This document shows positions 7,796 through 16,501 of a stretch of DNA of 17,381 bases, in pieces. Under the pieces are notes generated by a model. That model was not told the origin of the DNA. It worked only from the letters and a program-made list of their open reading frames with translations, and searched no databases. The position numbers and the translations under genes are program-made. Location of the stretch: contig JAMQCK010000707.1 in assembly GCA_024196135.1 (NCBI GenBank), forward strand, positions 1 to 17,381, read 5' to 3'. Numbering within the stretch: the stretch's first letter is position 1; every line of letters starts with the position of its first letter. The DNA comes from Pleurotus ostreatus/Saccharomyces cerevisiae fusant (lineage: Eukaryota > Opisthokonta).

Positions 7796-8404
7796 CTACC
7801 GGAAGACCTCGAAATGAAGGTCGACATGGTGGCGGTAGCTAGGCAGGCATTCCCATATCTGGAGACGCATCGGTTGGGGATGGCGAACACGGTCCTCCTG
7901 CCCCGCTAGACCATCCCCTTCCATATCACCATCCTCACCCCCGCGTTCGCTCTCGTCCCGAAGGCGTGTAGATAACATCAAGCGCGGCGACGACTGACGT
8001 GCCGAGCAGGTCGAGGGGGTGGTAGGAGGACAGTTTGCTGACCTGAGTCGCGTCGTGGGGGCTCGAAGTTGTATCCTCGTCGGTGAACTTGGACTTGACC
8101 CGACGTGAACCATGGCTGGCGAGCACGAACGCAGCGCGACGGCGAGGTCCGTCGCGTGTACGATCAAGGAAGATGCGGGAAGACGCCATAGCCTGCAATC
8201 GAGAGTCAGCAAAACAACAGTCATGCGACTAGCAGAAGGCATACCTGCGTCGTGAGATGCGCAACGATGTTGACGGCCCTTGAGTGGGCAGTCTTGCAGG
8301 ACAGATGCACCAATAAAGGCTCGCAGCTCACGACTTAGAATGCAAACTTGCTCGTCGGGCAGGAGCTGCATGACCACGATCGAACGACGAGGACCGAAAA
8401 TCAT
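7796..8404 (-). CDS. putative spliced minus-strand gene of unknown function with an apparent frame break
   Basis: The last two exons join cleanly. Exon 8043-8192 is exactly 50 codons (AMASSRIFLDRTR...TSSPHDATQ). It is followed in phase by a 49-nt intron (7994-8042, GTCAGC...GTCAG) and a 66-codon last exon, 7796-7993 (RLQIWECLPSYRHHVDLHF, stop TAG). Upstream is a 52-nt intron (8193-8244) with a GTATGC donor, CTGAC branch and TTGCAG acceptor. The preceding exon shows two candidate frames. One is phase-consistent (RAVNIVAHLTTQ) but meets a TAA about 90 nt up. The other begins at an ATG near 8404 and reads LLPDEQVCILSRELRAF but is out of phase. A one-base indel or a missed splice site would reconcile them. 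The last exon carries an acidic Gly-rich patch. No recognised family. Confidence 0.5.
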   Translation of the reverse strand: MIFGPRRSIVVMQLLPDEQVCILSRELRAFIGASVLQDCPLKGRQHRCASHDAGMPSASRMTVVLLTLDCRLWRLPASSLIVHATDLAVALRSCSPAMVHVGSSPSSPTRIQLRAPTTRLRSANCPPTTPSTCSARQSSPRLMLSTRLRDESERGGEDGDMEGDGLAGQEDRVRHPQPMRLQIWECLPSYRHHVDLHFEVFR

Positions 8405-10054
8405 CCAACATGTTCATCGTATTACTTGAAATGGGCGTAGTTCGCGCGCAATGTCCGAGGGCTTGTCCACAGCATGGTGATGTATTGTTAGGAGAATGCA
8501 CGAGTACACGGGTTGTATGAAGGGAGTAGAAGTATGTGTTGTGCGACCAAGGGAGAAGTGGTCTCCTACTGCTGGCGGTGGAGTCCCGATTTCGGTTCTT
8601 CGACGCGCCGAGAGGCTGAAGATACGCCCTGTGGTGTAGGAAACAGCGTCTGGAGAGGGGGGTGGGTCACCTCGGTCAGTCTCTGCACTTCGGTGAGCGC
8701 GATCCACGCACCGGGGGATCCAACTTCCGCGATCGCCGAGCGCGATAGAGAGCTCTGCTTGCCAGGATTGCAGCAAGCAGGACTCGGTCCTATCGCCAAG
8801 ACTCCAAGCTGAAAGGATGGCGGAGCGCGCTGGTCAAGCGCTGGTTCTGGTACTTGTGCAGCGTCGTGCGGTCCGCGACTATCTTGCAGAGGCTTGCTAC
8901 GGCTCGCGGGAGAGTAAAACGAGCGCGTCGGCAATGCCGCGGGAAATAGCAGAGAATATGCAGACATAGGAGACGCTTTCGATGTCGAGAGCGTCGCCAG
9001 AGAGACCGGGGCCGGGAAACGAGCCCAGTGGTGATAAGAGTAGAGAACAAGGGCGATGCGCGCCGCCGATCGCATCAACCTGCTTACTTCCCGCCCTCAT
9101 TCCGGCCAGCTGGTAAGGCGCCGATAGACCGCGCTCGACAGCAAGAAGTCCCTCTACATCGACGTCGAGCTCGATACATTAGCCTTACCTCGTGGTTCTC
9201 GCGCGGCTTATTCGCAAGGCCGCGCTGCACTTCACAAACGGTCATGCCCTCGTATCTGGCTATGTGTCTCGCCGCTTTCCCAGCTCTCTCTGGTCTGCCC
9301 ATGAACTCTCATAGGTGTGTGGGTAGCGCTGAACCAGGGACTCGCTGACTGACCGTGAGGCCGGGCTTGCGTCTCTTCCACGCTAAAAAGGTCCAGCTCT
9401 GTACCGAGCTGCGGGGGCCGCGCGCCTCCGACATCTTCGCACTCTTTCTTATCCCGGGGACAACACTGCGTCTCCGGAGCCTATGTAATATGTAGTCGAT
9501 GCGCACTCTTTTTTCTTTATGTTGCCGACCGGCGGCTAGCCTCGCCTGCCCTGCGATGAATACGCCTATGGATGGTGCACGCCCCGCAAGGCATGTCGTT
9601 TCTGTTTGAGCTCTTCTGCCGACGCCCGAGCGCTTCTGTACTGAGACCTCGGATATCTTATCCTGGCGCGTGAACGAAGTGAACCCCGTAGGGTGCTGGA
9701 CAACCGTGTCGTATGTAATTTCCCGTTCGTCGTCTCCTCAACCAGCTGCTGAGCATCTCCTAGAGCGACATAAGCTTCCAATACGACCTGGATCCTTGCG
9801 AGAACAAGTTCACAACAACTGCCACGTCTCTTTTCAGAAAAGGTTATTGCGATTGCCATCCAGCATCTTGACGCAGGACCTTTCAGAACATACCCGCCAC
9901 CAATTCGCAGCGCCCAGGCCGGCGAATACGTGGCTGTGGCGTCTGTCCTTGTCTTGCGGAATAGATGGGCAGTGCACTGACCCATCGCCGTTTTCTTTGT
10001 GGCGCAGCCTGCGGTTTGTGCACATGTTTGGCCCGTGGCAATCATGTGATCAGG
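8405..10054. other. gap with scattered minus-strand coding-like fragments
   Basis: Several minus-strand frames have protein-like stretches, including a 170-codon frame ending at 8566, a fragment near 8900-8990 (DALDIESVSYVCIFSA) and a helical stretch near 9710-9800 (VVLEAYVALGDAQQLVEE). GTAAGG donor-like sites lie on the minus strand near 9190, and a GTGCGT...CTCCAG intron candidate lies near 8650-8712. I could not assemble any coherent model. These may be remnants of one or more minus-strand genes. Confidence 0.35.
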
Positions 10055-10055
10055 A

Positions 10056-10060
10056 TATAA
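10056..10060 (+). promoter_or_regulatory. TATA box of gene A
   Basis: TATAA (ggaTATAAcg) lies 83 bp before the gene A ATG. It is followed by a C/T-rich leader that ends in CACCATGG. Confidence 0.6.
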
Positions 10061-10138
10061 CGCGTTGCCGCTCAAGCTCTCGTTGTTACCTACCATCACC
10101 ATCCTACCCCGCACGATCCTTCCACTTCTTTCCGCACC

Positions 10139-11021
10139 ATGGCCTCTTACCCACCGCCCATTGTCGCCACCACCAACATCGAGCTCTTCAACAACATCGC
10201 GTTCCCGGGACGCGAAGCGTCGTCTAATGCGTTGTCGTCGGCCGAGGAGCAAGAACTCGTTGACATGCTCGAGATGGCACTTACACGGGCCCCGCTCAAC
10301 GAAGCCATGTACGCTCTCTCCACCTGCTTTGTGTTCGTCATTGCTGATCTTTGTCTTCAGTGTACCGATGCAACAGCTCCCAAATCCCCGATCACCACCG
10401 TTCTACACGTTGCACCCCGCATCTCCCTTTGCGTCGGGAAAACCCCCGACCGTCGAGCGCTTCACGGACCTCATCCCCTTCCACAACCCCCATAGCGCCC
10501 CAAGCAGGACGGCCTCCTTCGCACTCACCACCTCCATGACCGATCTTATCCTCTTCTACCAGCTGTCAGAGTCGGTCACCAACCCCGCGTTTACCGTCCC
10601 CGACGACGGCGCGCTTTGCGGCGTCGTAATATCCGACACGGAGCTGTGCCGGAAAGAGGTATTCGCGCTCTTCGATGACGAATCGCCGGACTACTGCTCG
10701 CACATCGCTCGTGACCAGCGCACCTGCCCGTGGGTTGGATGCAGGCTCTGCGTGCACGATGATGAGGCTGAACGCCTCGGGCCGCAGGCAACCATGGACT
10801 TGCTCCAGATGCACCTCATCGTCGATCATTACATGGCCGTTCCGAGGTGTAAGCTTTGTGGTATGGATCTACGCCAGATGCCTGGGCTTGAGGCCTGTGC
10901 GCCATATACCTTCCCTTTGGCTCCTCACTATATTTCCGGGTGTTGTCTTGGTCTGGCCAAGCATGCTGTCGAGATGGGCCTGCCGGTCCCGACGCTGCCT
11001 ATGGGTCATTGTAATATGTAG
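10139..11021 (+). CDS. gene A: Cys/His-rich putative zinc-binding protein, tandem family member 1 (276 aa)
   Basis: Exon 1 is 10139-10308. The intron is 10309-10360 (52 nt, GTACGC donor, GCTGAT branch, TTCAG acceptor, phase 2). Exon 2 is 10361-11021. The start has an excellent context (CACCATGG). The N-terminal third is Pro/Ser-rich. The C-terminal half carries ordered putative metal ligands: C143-x9-C153, H171, C179-P-W-V-G-C184, H208-x4-H213, C220-x2-C223 and H246-x5-C252. C-x-W-x-G-C with H-x4-H resembles a C2H2 finger, but with a 23-residue spacer instead of about 12. The same layout occurs in genes B and C downstream on the same strand. No enzyme motif, signal peptide or membrane segment is seen. 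A role in nucleic-acid or protein binding is inferred from the motif only. I cannot name the family. Confidence 0.85.
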
Positions 11022-11656
11022 AGTTCAATACCTACCAGCTATGTGTGTATGCTCATCAATTGACCTTATGTTCTATGCGGATTGAGGGGACATTAAGCTT
11101 TCAGCTTGAACGGCGTCGGATATTCGACGTATGTCTTGCGTGTGTCAGGTTCGTGCCTTGGAACTCGGAGATCACCGTTGGCCACGCAGCCGTGAAGCGC
11201 CGATCACTCTTCCTTTTCTCATCTCTTGCGCTTGTGATTTGACGTCCGCTGGACCTGGCTGCACATCTGTCGTGGCTGTCTCCTATACATGCATGTGGCC
11301 TTGCCCTGCATACTCAGTTCTCCGCCTCTCATTTTGTCTGATAGCGCCGAAGGTCCTAGCTTGTGGCTCCGCTCTAGCTGACGCCTCGCTTCGCGTGCGA
11401 CTACGCAGTCTCTCGAGCGATATCAGCATATGGCACTTACGCAGCATCGGGAGTTATAGAGACCTTACCTCGCAGGCCGATAGTTCTCGGACAACAACAT
11501 GAACATCCTCGACGGGCACAAACGCAAGGTCCGTACATTCAACGCACTGCCCTTTGTGCCTAAAATGGTCTTAATCCATGCATCTGTTTTTGCTTTGGGC
11601 TAATCCATGAATAGGTTTTGTTCAGTGTCCACTCCGTGCATGTAGTTTTGTCGTCG
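11022..11656. other. A-B intergenic region
   Basis: It holds the 3' flank of gene A and the upstream region of gene B. An open frame (11131-11502) looks incidental. No other structure was found. Confidence 0.5.
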
Positions 11657-11687
11657 CCAATCGTGTTTATGTTCGGGGTACAAAAGG
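11657..11687 (+). promoter_or_regulatory. CCAAT box and TATA-like element of gene B
   Basis: CCAAT at 11657-11661 is followed 17 bp later by TACAAAAGG at 11679-11687. The chosen ATG of gene B is 54 bp further on, after a C/T-rich stretch. Confidence 0.45.
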
Positions 11688-11740
11688 CGAGAGGAGGGCG
11701 AGTAGAACGCCAGTCCTCATTCTCCCTACTTCGCGGCGTA

Positions 11741-12684
11741 ATGTCTGTAGGCTCGGTCGCGTTGATGCACAATGCGCACGCTCAGGAGCGCGGGCGAGCT
11801 GATCTGCCCTCTATCGAGATGCTGTTGACTTCCGCGCCTTTGATTTCATCTCTCGGCGACGCGCTCGACCGGCTGCGTATCAGTACGCCGAAATGGAGGA
11901 CCCCGTATCCGCAGATTAGACGGTGAGTTACTCTAATTCCTCTCCATCTCGTTCGAAGAGTCTAACGATTACCAGGATTCCGCCTGAGGCAGCTCCGTTT
12001 GTGCAACCCCGGACATGCGACATCTTCCTTGCATCGAGGCCGACCGCCATCCATGAATCCTACTTCGAAAAGTCTTGCGATCTGACCATCCTGGCTCTGC
12101 CGCAGACGTCTCCCTCCCACACCATCTACCTCGCCGGCGTCCCCATGCAACATATTCTGCGCCTGTACGAACTATCTTGGGAGGACGTGAAGCCCACCTA
12201 CGCTATCCCCCAGTCTCAGAGCGAAGTCCGCTGCCGCGCCATTCTTCCCGGTGGCCACCTATGCGGAGATGCAATCCAGCAGCACTCACAGGGCGATTCT
12301 CAGTTCAAGGTTCACGCTTACCTCCATCAACGGCGGTGCCTCTGGGAAGGCTGCGAGCTCACCATATCGGACGACGTCGCTCTGCAGCGCACGCCAGAAG
12401 CGGTTCAGACGCTCTTGATGATGCACATGCTTCTCGAGCACTTCCAGGCCGAAACTCGATGCCCTCTTTGTCAGGGCGTCATCCCGAATCCCGGCGTCTT
12501 GATACGAAAGGTCCATCCGCTGCTGGACCACTATCAGACCGGGTGGTGCGTCGGACTGGCGCGGCGCGCCCTTACGATAGGGCGGCTTGTTCCTCGACCT
12601 CAGCTTGTCCAGGCCGCTCGTCCTCTGCCGCCTGTGCCACCTAACATGCAGCCCGCCGCATTCTCCGCAACAAGTCGCGCTTAA
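11741..12684 (+). CDS. gene B: Cys/His-rich putative zinc-binding protein, tandem family member 2 (296 aa)
   Basis: Exon 1 is 11741-11922. The intron is 11923-11975 (53 nt, GTGAGT donor, TCTAACG branch, ACCAG acceptor, phase 2 as in gene A). Exon 2 is 11976-12684. Ligand candidates are C147-x9-C157, H174-x3-H178, C182-L-W-E-G-C187, H211-x4-H216, C223-x2-C226 and H246-x5-C252, each matching gene A in order and almost in spacing. Exon 1 residues 25-34 (IEMLLTSAPL) match gene A residues 44-53 (LEMALTRAPL). Just before the finger block both share a pattern close to LY-x-LS...V-x-P. The C-terminus adds a Pro/Ala-rich tail. In-frame ATGs at 11618 and 11669 are alternatives, but the first precedes the TATA-like element. 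Function unknown; probably zinc-binding. Confidence 0.85.
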
Positions 12685-12981
12685 TTCGAAGTGCCCCAAT
12701 ACATTAAGTTCCTGACATATGTACCGCGATGCTCCCGCCTTTCATATACTCACTGTCATTATAATCAATCCATTCTGTGTCTCTCACTCGCCGCTGCACT
12801 TTAGTTGAGGTCCAAGTTCTCGCTGACCTAAAAAGGTCGGCGTTTGTGTCAGATCTGTGGCCTCGATCTCCGATAGCATGGGTATGTGACAGGCTCCTGC
12901 TCCATTATTCCGAAAGCTTACACGTCAAGCTCTCGACACAAAGGCGCAGTCACTTTAGGGGGTGGCGTCCCCGCCGCCCCG
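12685..12981. other. B-C intergenic region with a small palindrome
   Basis: No gene. A short perfect inverted repeat, GACCTAAAAAGGTC, lies near 12825-12838. Otherwise it looks like 3' and 5' flanks. Confidence 0.5.
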
Positions 12982-12987
12982 TATAAG
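12982..12987 (+). promoter_or_regulatory. TATA box of gene C
   Basis: TATAAG lies 104 bp before the ATG at 13086, a spacing close to that of gene D (103 bp). It decides in favour of the 13086 start over the one at 13260. Confidence 0.45.
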
Positions 12988-13085
12988 CTTCCTTTGATTG
13001 CGGAGTGAGAACAGAAGCGTAACCGTCGAGGGTATCGTTGATCCTATCCGACATCACTCTCCGCCGCCACCCCTTTGAGGGCTAT

Positions 13086-13787
13086 ATGTCCGAAGACGAC
13101 ATACGAAGTGGTATCGCCGACGCTGATGGCAAACATACACTCTTTCCAGGTATAAAAGACATGCGCAACTTGTTCTTGCTACTCTCCAAGTTACCCCCAC
13201 TATACCTCACGCGCAACGAGCGCAGAGCCCTCTCTACGAGCCACGTACTAGCTCCGGTCATGCAACGCGCACCTGTCTTCTATCCCTCGCCCCCTCGCCC
13301 CAGCGCTGCTCGAGCGAGACCGCTTCCCCAGTTCGCGCCTATTGTCAACAGCTTAGAGGACTCTCTTCCGCATACCAGCCACTGGACGCCTTTACCGCCT
13401 CCTCCGACGCCTACCGTGCCTACGACGCCGCTCAGCCAACCGTCTTCCGCCACCTGTCGCGGTCGGTACCCGGTGTTCTATATCTCACCCGCGGTCGAAG
13501 ACATGCCTTGTCAGGCTCTCATTAATGGGGAGCACTACTGTGGAGCTTCAGTGAAGGCTCACTGCAAGGGGTGGGGCAAGGTCGAAAAGCACCACGCCCT
13601 CGCCTTCAGCACGCACGTTGTTCATGGGCAACGATACTGTCCATGGGACGGCTGTGGATTCGTATTCGACAGCGAGGAAGCGGATCGGCTCGGACAGCTT
13701 CTTATGAAGCTTTTGCTTGATAAACATGTCTACGCCGAGCACTTCAAGGCCATGCAGCTCGAGCGTCACATCGTCATCAAGCACTGA
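13086..13787 (+). CDS. gene C: truncated member 3 of the tandem Cys/His-rich family
   Basis: From ATG 13086 the frame is open to TGA at 13787 (233 aa unspliced). A candidate intron at 13150-13251 (102 nt, CAG|GTATAA donor, TACTAG acceptor, multiple of three) gives 199 aa. Its acceptor sits at the place equivalent to that of gene A, just before a shared ATGCAAC. In spliced numbering the ligands are C108-x9-C118, H143/H146, C151-P-W-D-G-C156 and H180-x4-H185, matching A and B. A Pro-rich linker (PLPPPPTPTVPTTP) precedes them. The protein then stops 14 residues after H185 in a basic His-rich tail, lacking the C-x2-C...H-x5-C unit of A and B. A TATAAAAG at 13151-13158 could instead drive a short form from ATG 13260 (175 aa). 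Truncated paralogue or specialised short form; function unknown. Confidence 0.75.
   Translation: MSEDDIRSGIADADGKHTLFPGIKDMRNLFLLLSKLPPLYLTRNERRALSTSHVLAPVMQRAPVFYPSPPRPSAARARPLPQFAPIVNSLEDSLPHTSHWTPLPPPPTPTVPTTPLSQPSSATCRGRYPVFYISPAVEDMPCQALINGEHYCGASVKAHCKGWGKVEKHHALAFSTHVVHGQRYCPWDGCGFVFDSEEADRLGQLLMKLLLDKHVYAEHFKAMQLERHIVIKH
13151..13158 (+). promoter_or_regulatory. TATAAAAG overlapping the candidate donor of gene C
   Basis: A perfect TATAAAAG lies 102 bp before the in-frame ATG at 13260 and overlaps the GT of the proposed intron. It could be an internal promoter or chance. Confidence 0.35.
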
Positions 13788-14722
13788 AGCATTCAGCGTT
13801 CTTTGCCTTCACTGTTCATGTCGCAATTTGTATGCTATAGATAGAGTTTCTCATACACTATGATTCCTTGGTGTGCCTTTTCCAGCGAATCCCCTTCATC
13901 GCCTGAGAAATCATGATCTCTTCGAAGTTGAACTTGTCTGGCACGTGCGTTGAGCATGACCGTTGAGTCGGCACTTGCCGCATCGCCTTGGACCGGCCCG
14001 GATCGAAGCGTGCTCCTTGGCTCCCACCGTACACGCAAGCAGGACTTGTAGCCCTGCGCGTATATACGCGGCGCATTAAATCAAGCAAACATGCATAGTA
14101 CGACCGTCTGCCTTCGGCTTCTGCGCTTCTCGGCGCATCGGACATTGCAACCTGATGACGCCGGGAAAAAGACAATTGACCCAAAAAGGCGAGAACAAGA
14201 GAGGGGACTAGTCATCGTCAACAAGGGGCTAATTCCTTCTGCGTAGGTAGCAACCATTGTCTTATTGTGATTACCCGATCTGCGGGCGTCTATTGACCTG
14301 CTTTTGGGCGTCTCGTCGGTACCGGTTGCTAACGCGCTCAACCTGCCTACCGTGCGTGGTAGACTTCCGCTGCACGACTTGACACCCTCCTCGGGAAGGA
14401 AGGTTCGTAGCGATGGCTTGCGGTAAGTGCGTTAGCTCCTCCCTACCTTGCTGTGCTGATAACCGTGCTGATGCCGCAAGGCCTACGGGCGGGTCAACAA
14501 CGCGATCCGATAGACGCCTGCACAGCAGAAGTGTGGCGCAGCGACTTCCTGAACATTGTGCTGACCTCATCGGCAGGTCCGCGCGCGCTCACAACGCCCG
14601 CTGCGTACTGACAATGCAATGGCAATGAGTCGTGGGAATAGACGCCCGCGCTATTGTCCTAAACCGGCGTCGACTGGGCTTATGTCCGGCATGCTTGGAC
14701 CAGTCCGCGGGTCTGTGAGGAG
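13788..14722. other. C-D intergenic region
   Basis: It contains a minus-strand frame of about 80 codons (14069 down to 13835) with protein-like composition (RIYAQGYKSCLRVRW, LRRDHDFSGDEGDSLEKAH) but no ATG in good context. A second overlapping minus frame ends at 13858. It may be a gene fragment. The rest shows nothing assignable. Confidence 0.35.
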
Positions 14723-14729
14723 TATAAAA
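14723..14729 (+). promoter_or_regulatory. TATA box of gene D
   Basis: TATAAAA lies 103 bp before the ATG, followed by a C/T- and A-rich leader ending in ACAACATG. Confidence 0.75.
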
Positions 14730-14825
14730 CCGTGGGTTCCTTCTCCTGATCCGCACTCAACCTCAGAATCCAGCGTCCACCCCCCACCGCACCTTGCCGT
14801 TTCCCTCGACATAACTACAGACAAC

Positions 14826-15980
14826 ATGCCGAAGTATTCGACTGCCAAGTCCGCACCTTCTACCAAGTACGTCGGTTGTAACCTGCTCTCTCCTTGTTTA
14901 TGCTGATCACTGGTGCCCATAGGCATCCCTACCGCATCATATCGATGCCCGGCACGCCTTCCGTCCCCGCCGCCCTTCTCTCACCTCTACCTCCCACCCA
15001 GTCGGCCGGCCCATCGAAGAAGACCCCCCGCTCCCGCAAGGGTCAACCACGTATCCTCAAGGCCGCACCCCCACCCCCACCCGGCGAACACTCCGTTTAC
15101 CGCAGCGAAGCCCAGCGCTTCGACTACCTCAGCACCCACCCCTGGGTCGCCGCCTTCTCCGTCGTCGGCGCCAGGTGCGCGGCCTGCCGCCGTCGGATCC
15201 TCGCCGACATCCGCACGAAGGGCAAATACGTGGTGCCAAACTTCACAAGGCATATCGACGAGAAGTGCCGCGCGCGGAGGGCGATTGAGGAAGGGAGGAA
15301 GGCGTTCCCGGAGGAGAAGCTCGGTGAGAAGCCGTTGGAGACGGACCATCGGAAGGGGAGGCGCGGGTTCAGGTTCGAGGTCTTTGCGGGCGGGGCACCG
15401 ATGCCGGGGACGATATTGGAGAAGAAGGAGAAGGCGAAGTGCACCAACGCAACGAAGAAGATGGACGTGGACGATGTTGACCTCTGCCACGCAGCAACTC
15501 AGGTATGTGACCATCGGATAGGTCTTGTACTTCGCTTAAGATCTCTTTTAGTCAATCTCGCACGAATGTAAACGAATTTCTACTAGCGCTGCAAGTGTGG
15601 CGCGCACACCTTCTCCCGAGCCGCCGGCAATTCCGGTGGTGGTCATCGACTCCCCCGAACCAACGTCTCAGTACTCCCAGCCCATGCCGCAGTACTCTCC
15701 AGCGGCGCCACAGCACTCCCAAACGATGCCACACTACTCTCAAGCCGCGCCACACTACCCGCAACCACACCGCTCCTCGGCGCCCGCCGTCGATCTCCTG
15801 CCTCCGCGGTTCCGCATGAGCGCCGCATTCGCCAGCCAAGACCTTCCTCCACCTTCCATGTCGCAGGCCGACTGGGACATGGAGTCGGAAGACGAGTCCG
15901 ACGACGAGAATGCGTACAGCGCTCCCGTCGATGTTCTTTACAGGGTGTCGGAGGAGCGCTCGACCGCAAGGTCATGCTAG
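14826..15980 (+). CDS. gene D: C2HC zinc-finger-like protein with heptad Q/H-Y-S repeat (349 aa)
   Basis: Three exons: 14826-14866, 14923-15502 and 15552-15980. The introns are 56 nt (GTACGT, GCTGAT branch, CATAG) and 49 nt (GTATGT, TTTTAG). A basic patch (KKTPRSRKGQPR, residues 46-57) could be a nuclear signal. Residues 83-129 fit a pattern I recall from many agaricomycete hypothetical proteins: HPWV..., then C99-x2-C102, I106, Y116, H124-x4-C129, a likely C2HC zinc site related in style to BED-type fingers. The tryptophan usually before the His is Phe121 here. Residues 247-281 are five 7-residue repeats ([QH]-[YH]-S/P-x-x-x-P, last unit degenerate), followed by an acidic stretch (316-326). 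The layout suggests a nuclear, DNA- or chromatin-associated protein, by inference only. An alternative acceptor at 15585 gives a poor frame. Confidence 0.82.
15669..15773 (+). repeat. 21-bp coding minisatellite, five units
   Basis: Five in-frame 21-bp units (CAGTACTCCCAGCCC-like) encode the heptads QYSQPMP, QYSPAAP, QHSQTMP, HYSQAAP and a degenerate last unit. Units differ at several synonymous and non-synonymous positions, so it is an old array under coding constraint. Confidence 0.85.
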
Positions 15981-16501
15981 ACGGACATCGGCATGGCTCG
16001 ATACTCTCTTGATTTGTCTCTGTATTTTCTGTATCCTCTGTATCCATACCTCTCCACGACAATGTATCGCTTTATTTCGACTTGTATTGTACTGTATTGG
16101 TCACGTCGCTTGGGATCCCCTCCAATCTAATGAAACTTTCGTGTCTCTTTACCTAACCTGCTAAAAGAGCGATGAGTTTCGACGCATGCATGCAGCTCAG
16201 ACGCCCGGTTCCAGGAGTACTACAAGCGGAAAACTCTCGGTCATTGGCGAGCGTCAGCAGTCTGAGCTCAAGATGAAAGCTGCGCGTCAGTAAGAGGTCG
16301 ATGATCACACGTTTCATTGTGCCCCGAGGCCTTCGTAGGGCTCGGGCCGCGGCACTTGGGGCTTTTTTGTGTCCGCGGGAGTTTCTGGCCAACTCACGGC
16401 AATTGCCGACGCGGCATGCCGGCTTGGCCTCGGTGCTGACGCCACCTGCTTCAGAACTTGAACCCAACCTCTATCACCTAGCCACTGACTCCGTCGCGAA
16501 T
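15981..16501. other. D-E intergenic region
   Basis: T-rich 3' flank of gene D (tandem CTGTAT units near 16020-16045), then the gene E upstream region. A short minus-strand frame starting at an ATG (16314 down to 16153) and an in-frame plus-strand extension of gene E from ATG 16301 are the only open frames. No TATA box is clear. Confidence 0.45.

Noticed and set aside
8880..9000. fragment of a fungal seven-helix membrane protein (ADALVLL-like segment)
   Set aside because: Only about ten residues resemble the remembered family and the frame stops at once. No transmembrane pattern surrounds it.
9566..10252. 228-codon minus-strand open frame
   Set aside because: It overlaps the promoter and exon 1 of gene A on the opposite strand, where gene A has a good start context and intron. 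Only a short helical stretch near 9710-9800 looked protein-like.
12825..12838. GACCTAAAAAGGTC palindrome as a transcription terminator
   Set aside because: Fungal RNA polymerase II genes do not use such hairpins, and a 5-bp stem is common by chance.
16301..16501. 67-residue N-terminal extension of gene E from ATG 16301
   Set aside because: The extension is in frame but has low-quality composition (Arg/Ala-rich) and no promoter element in front. The MPK start at 16502 resembles that of gene D.
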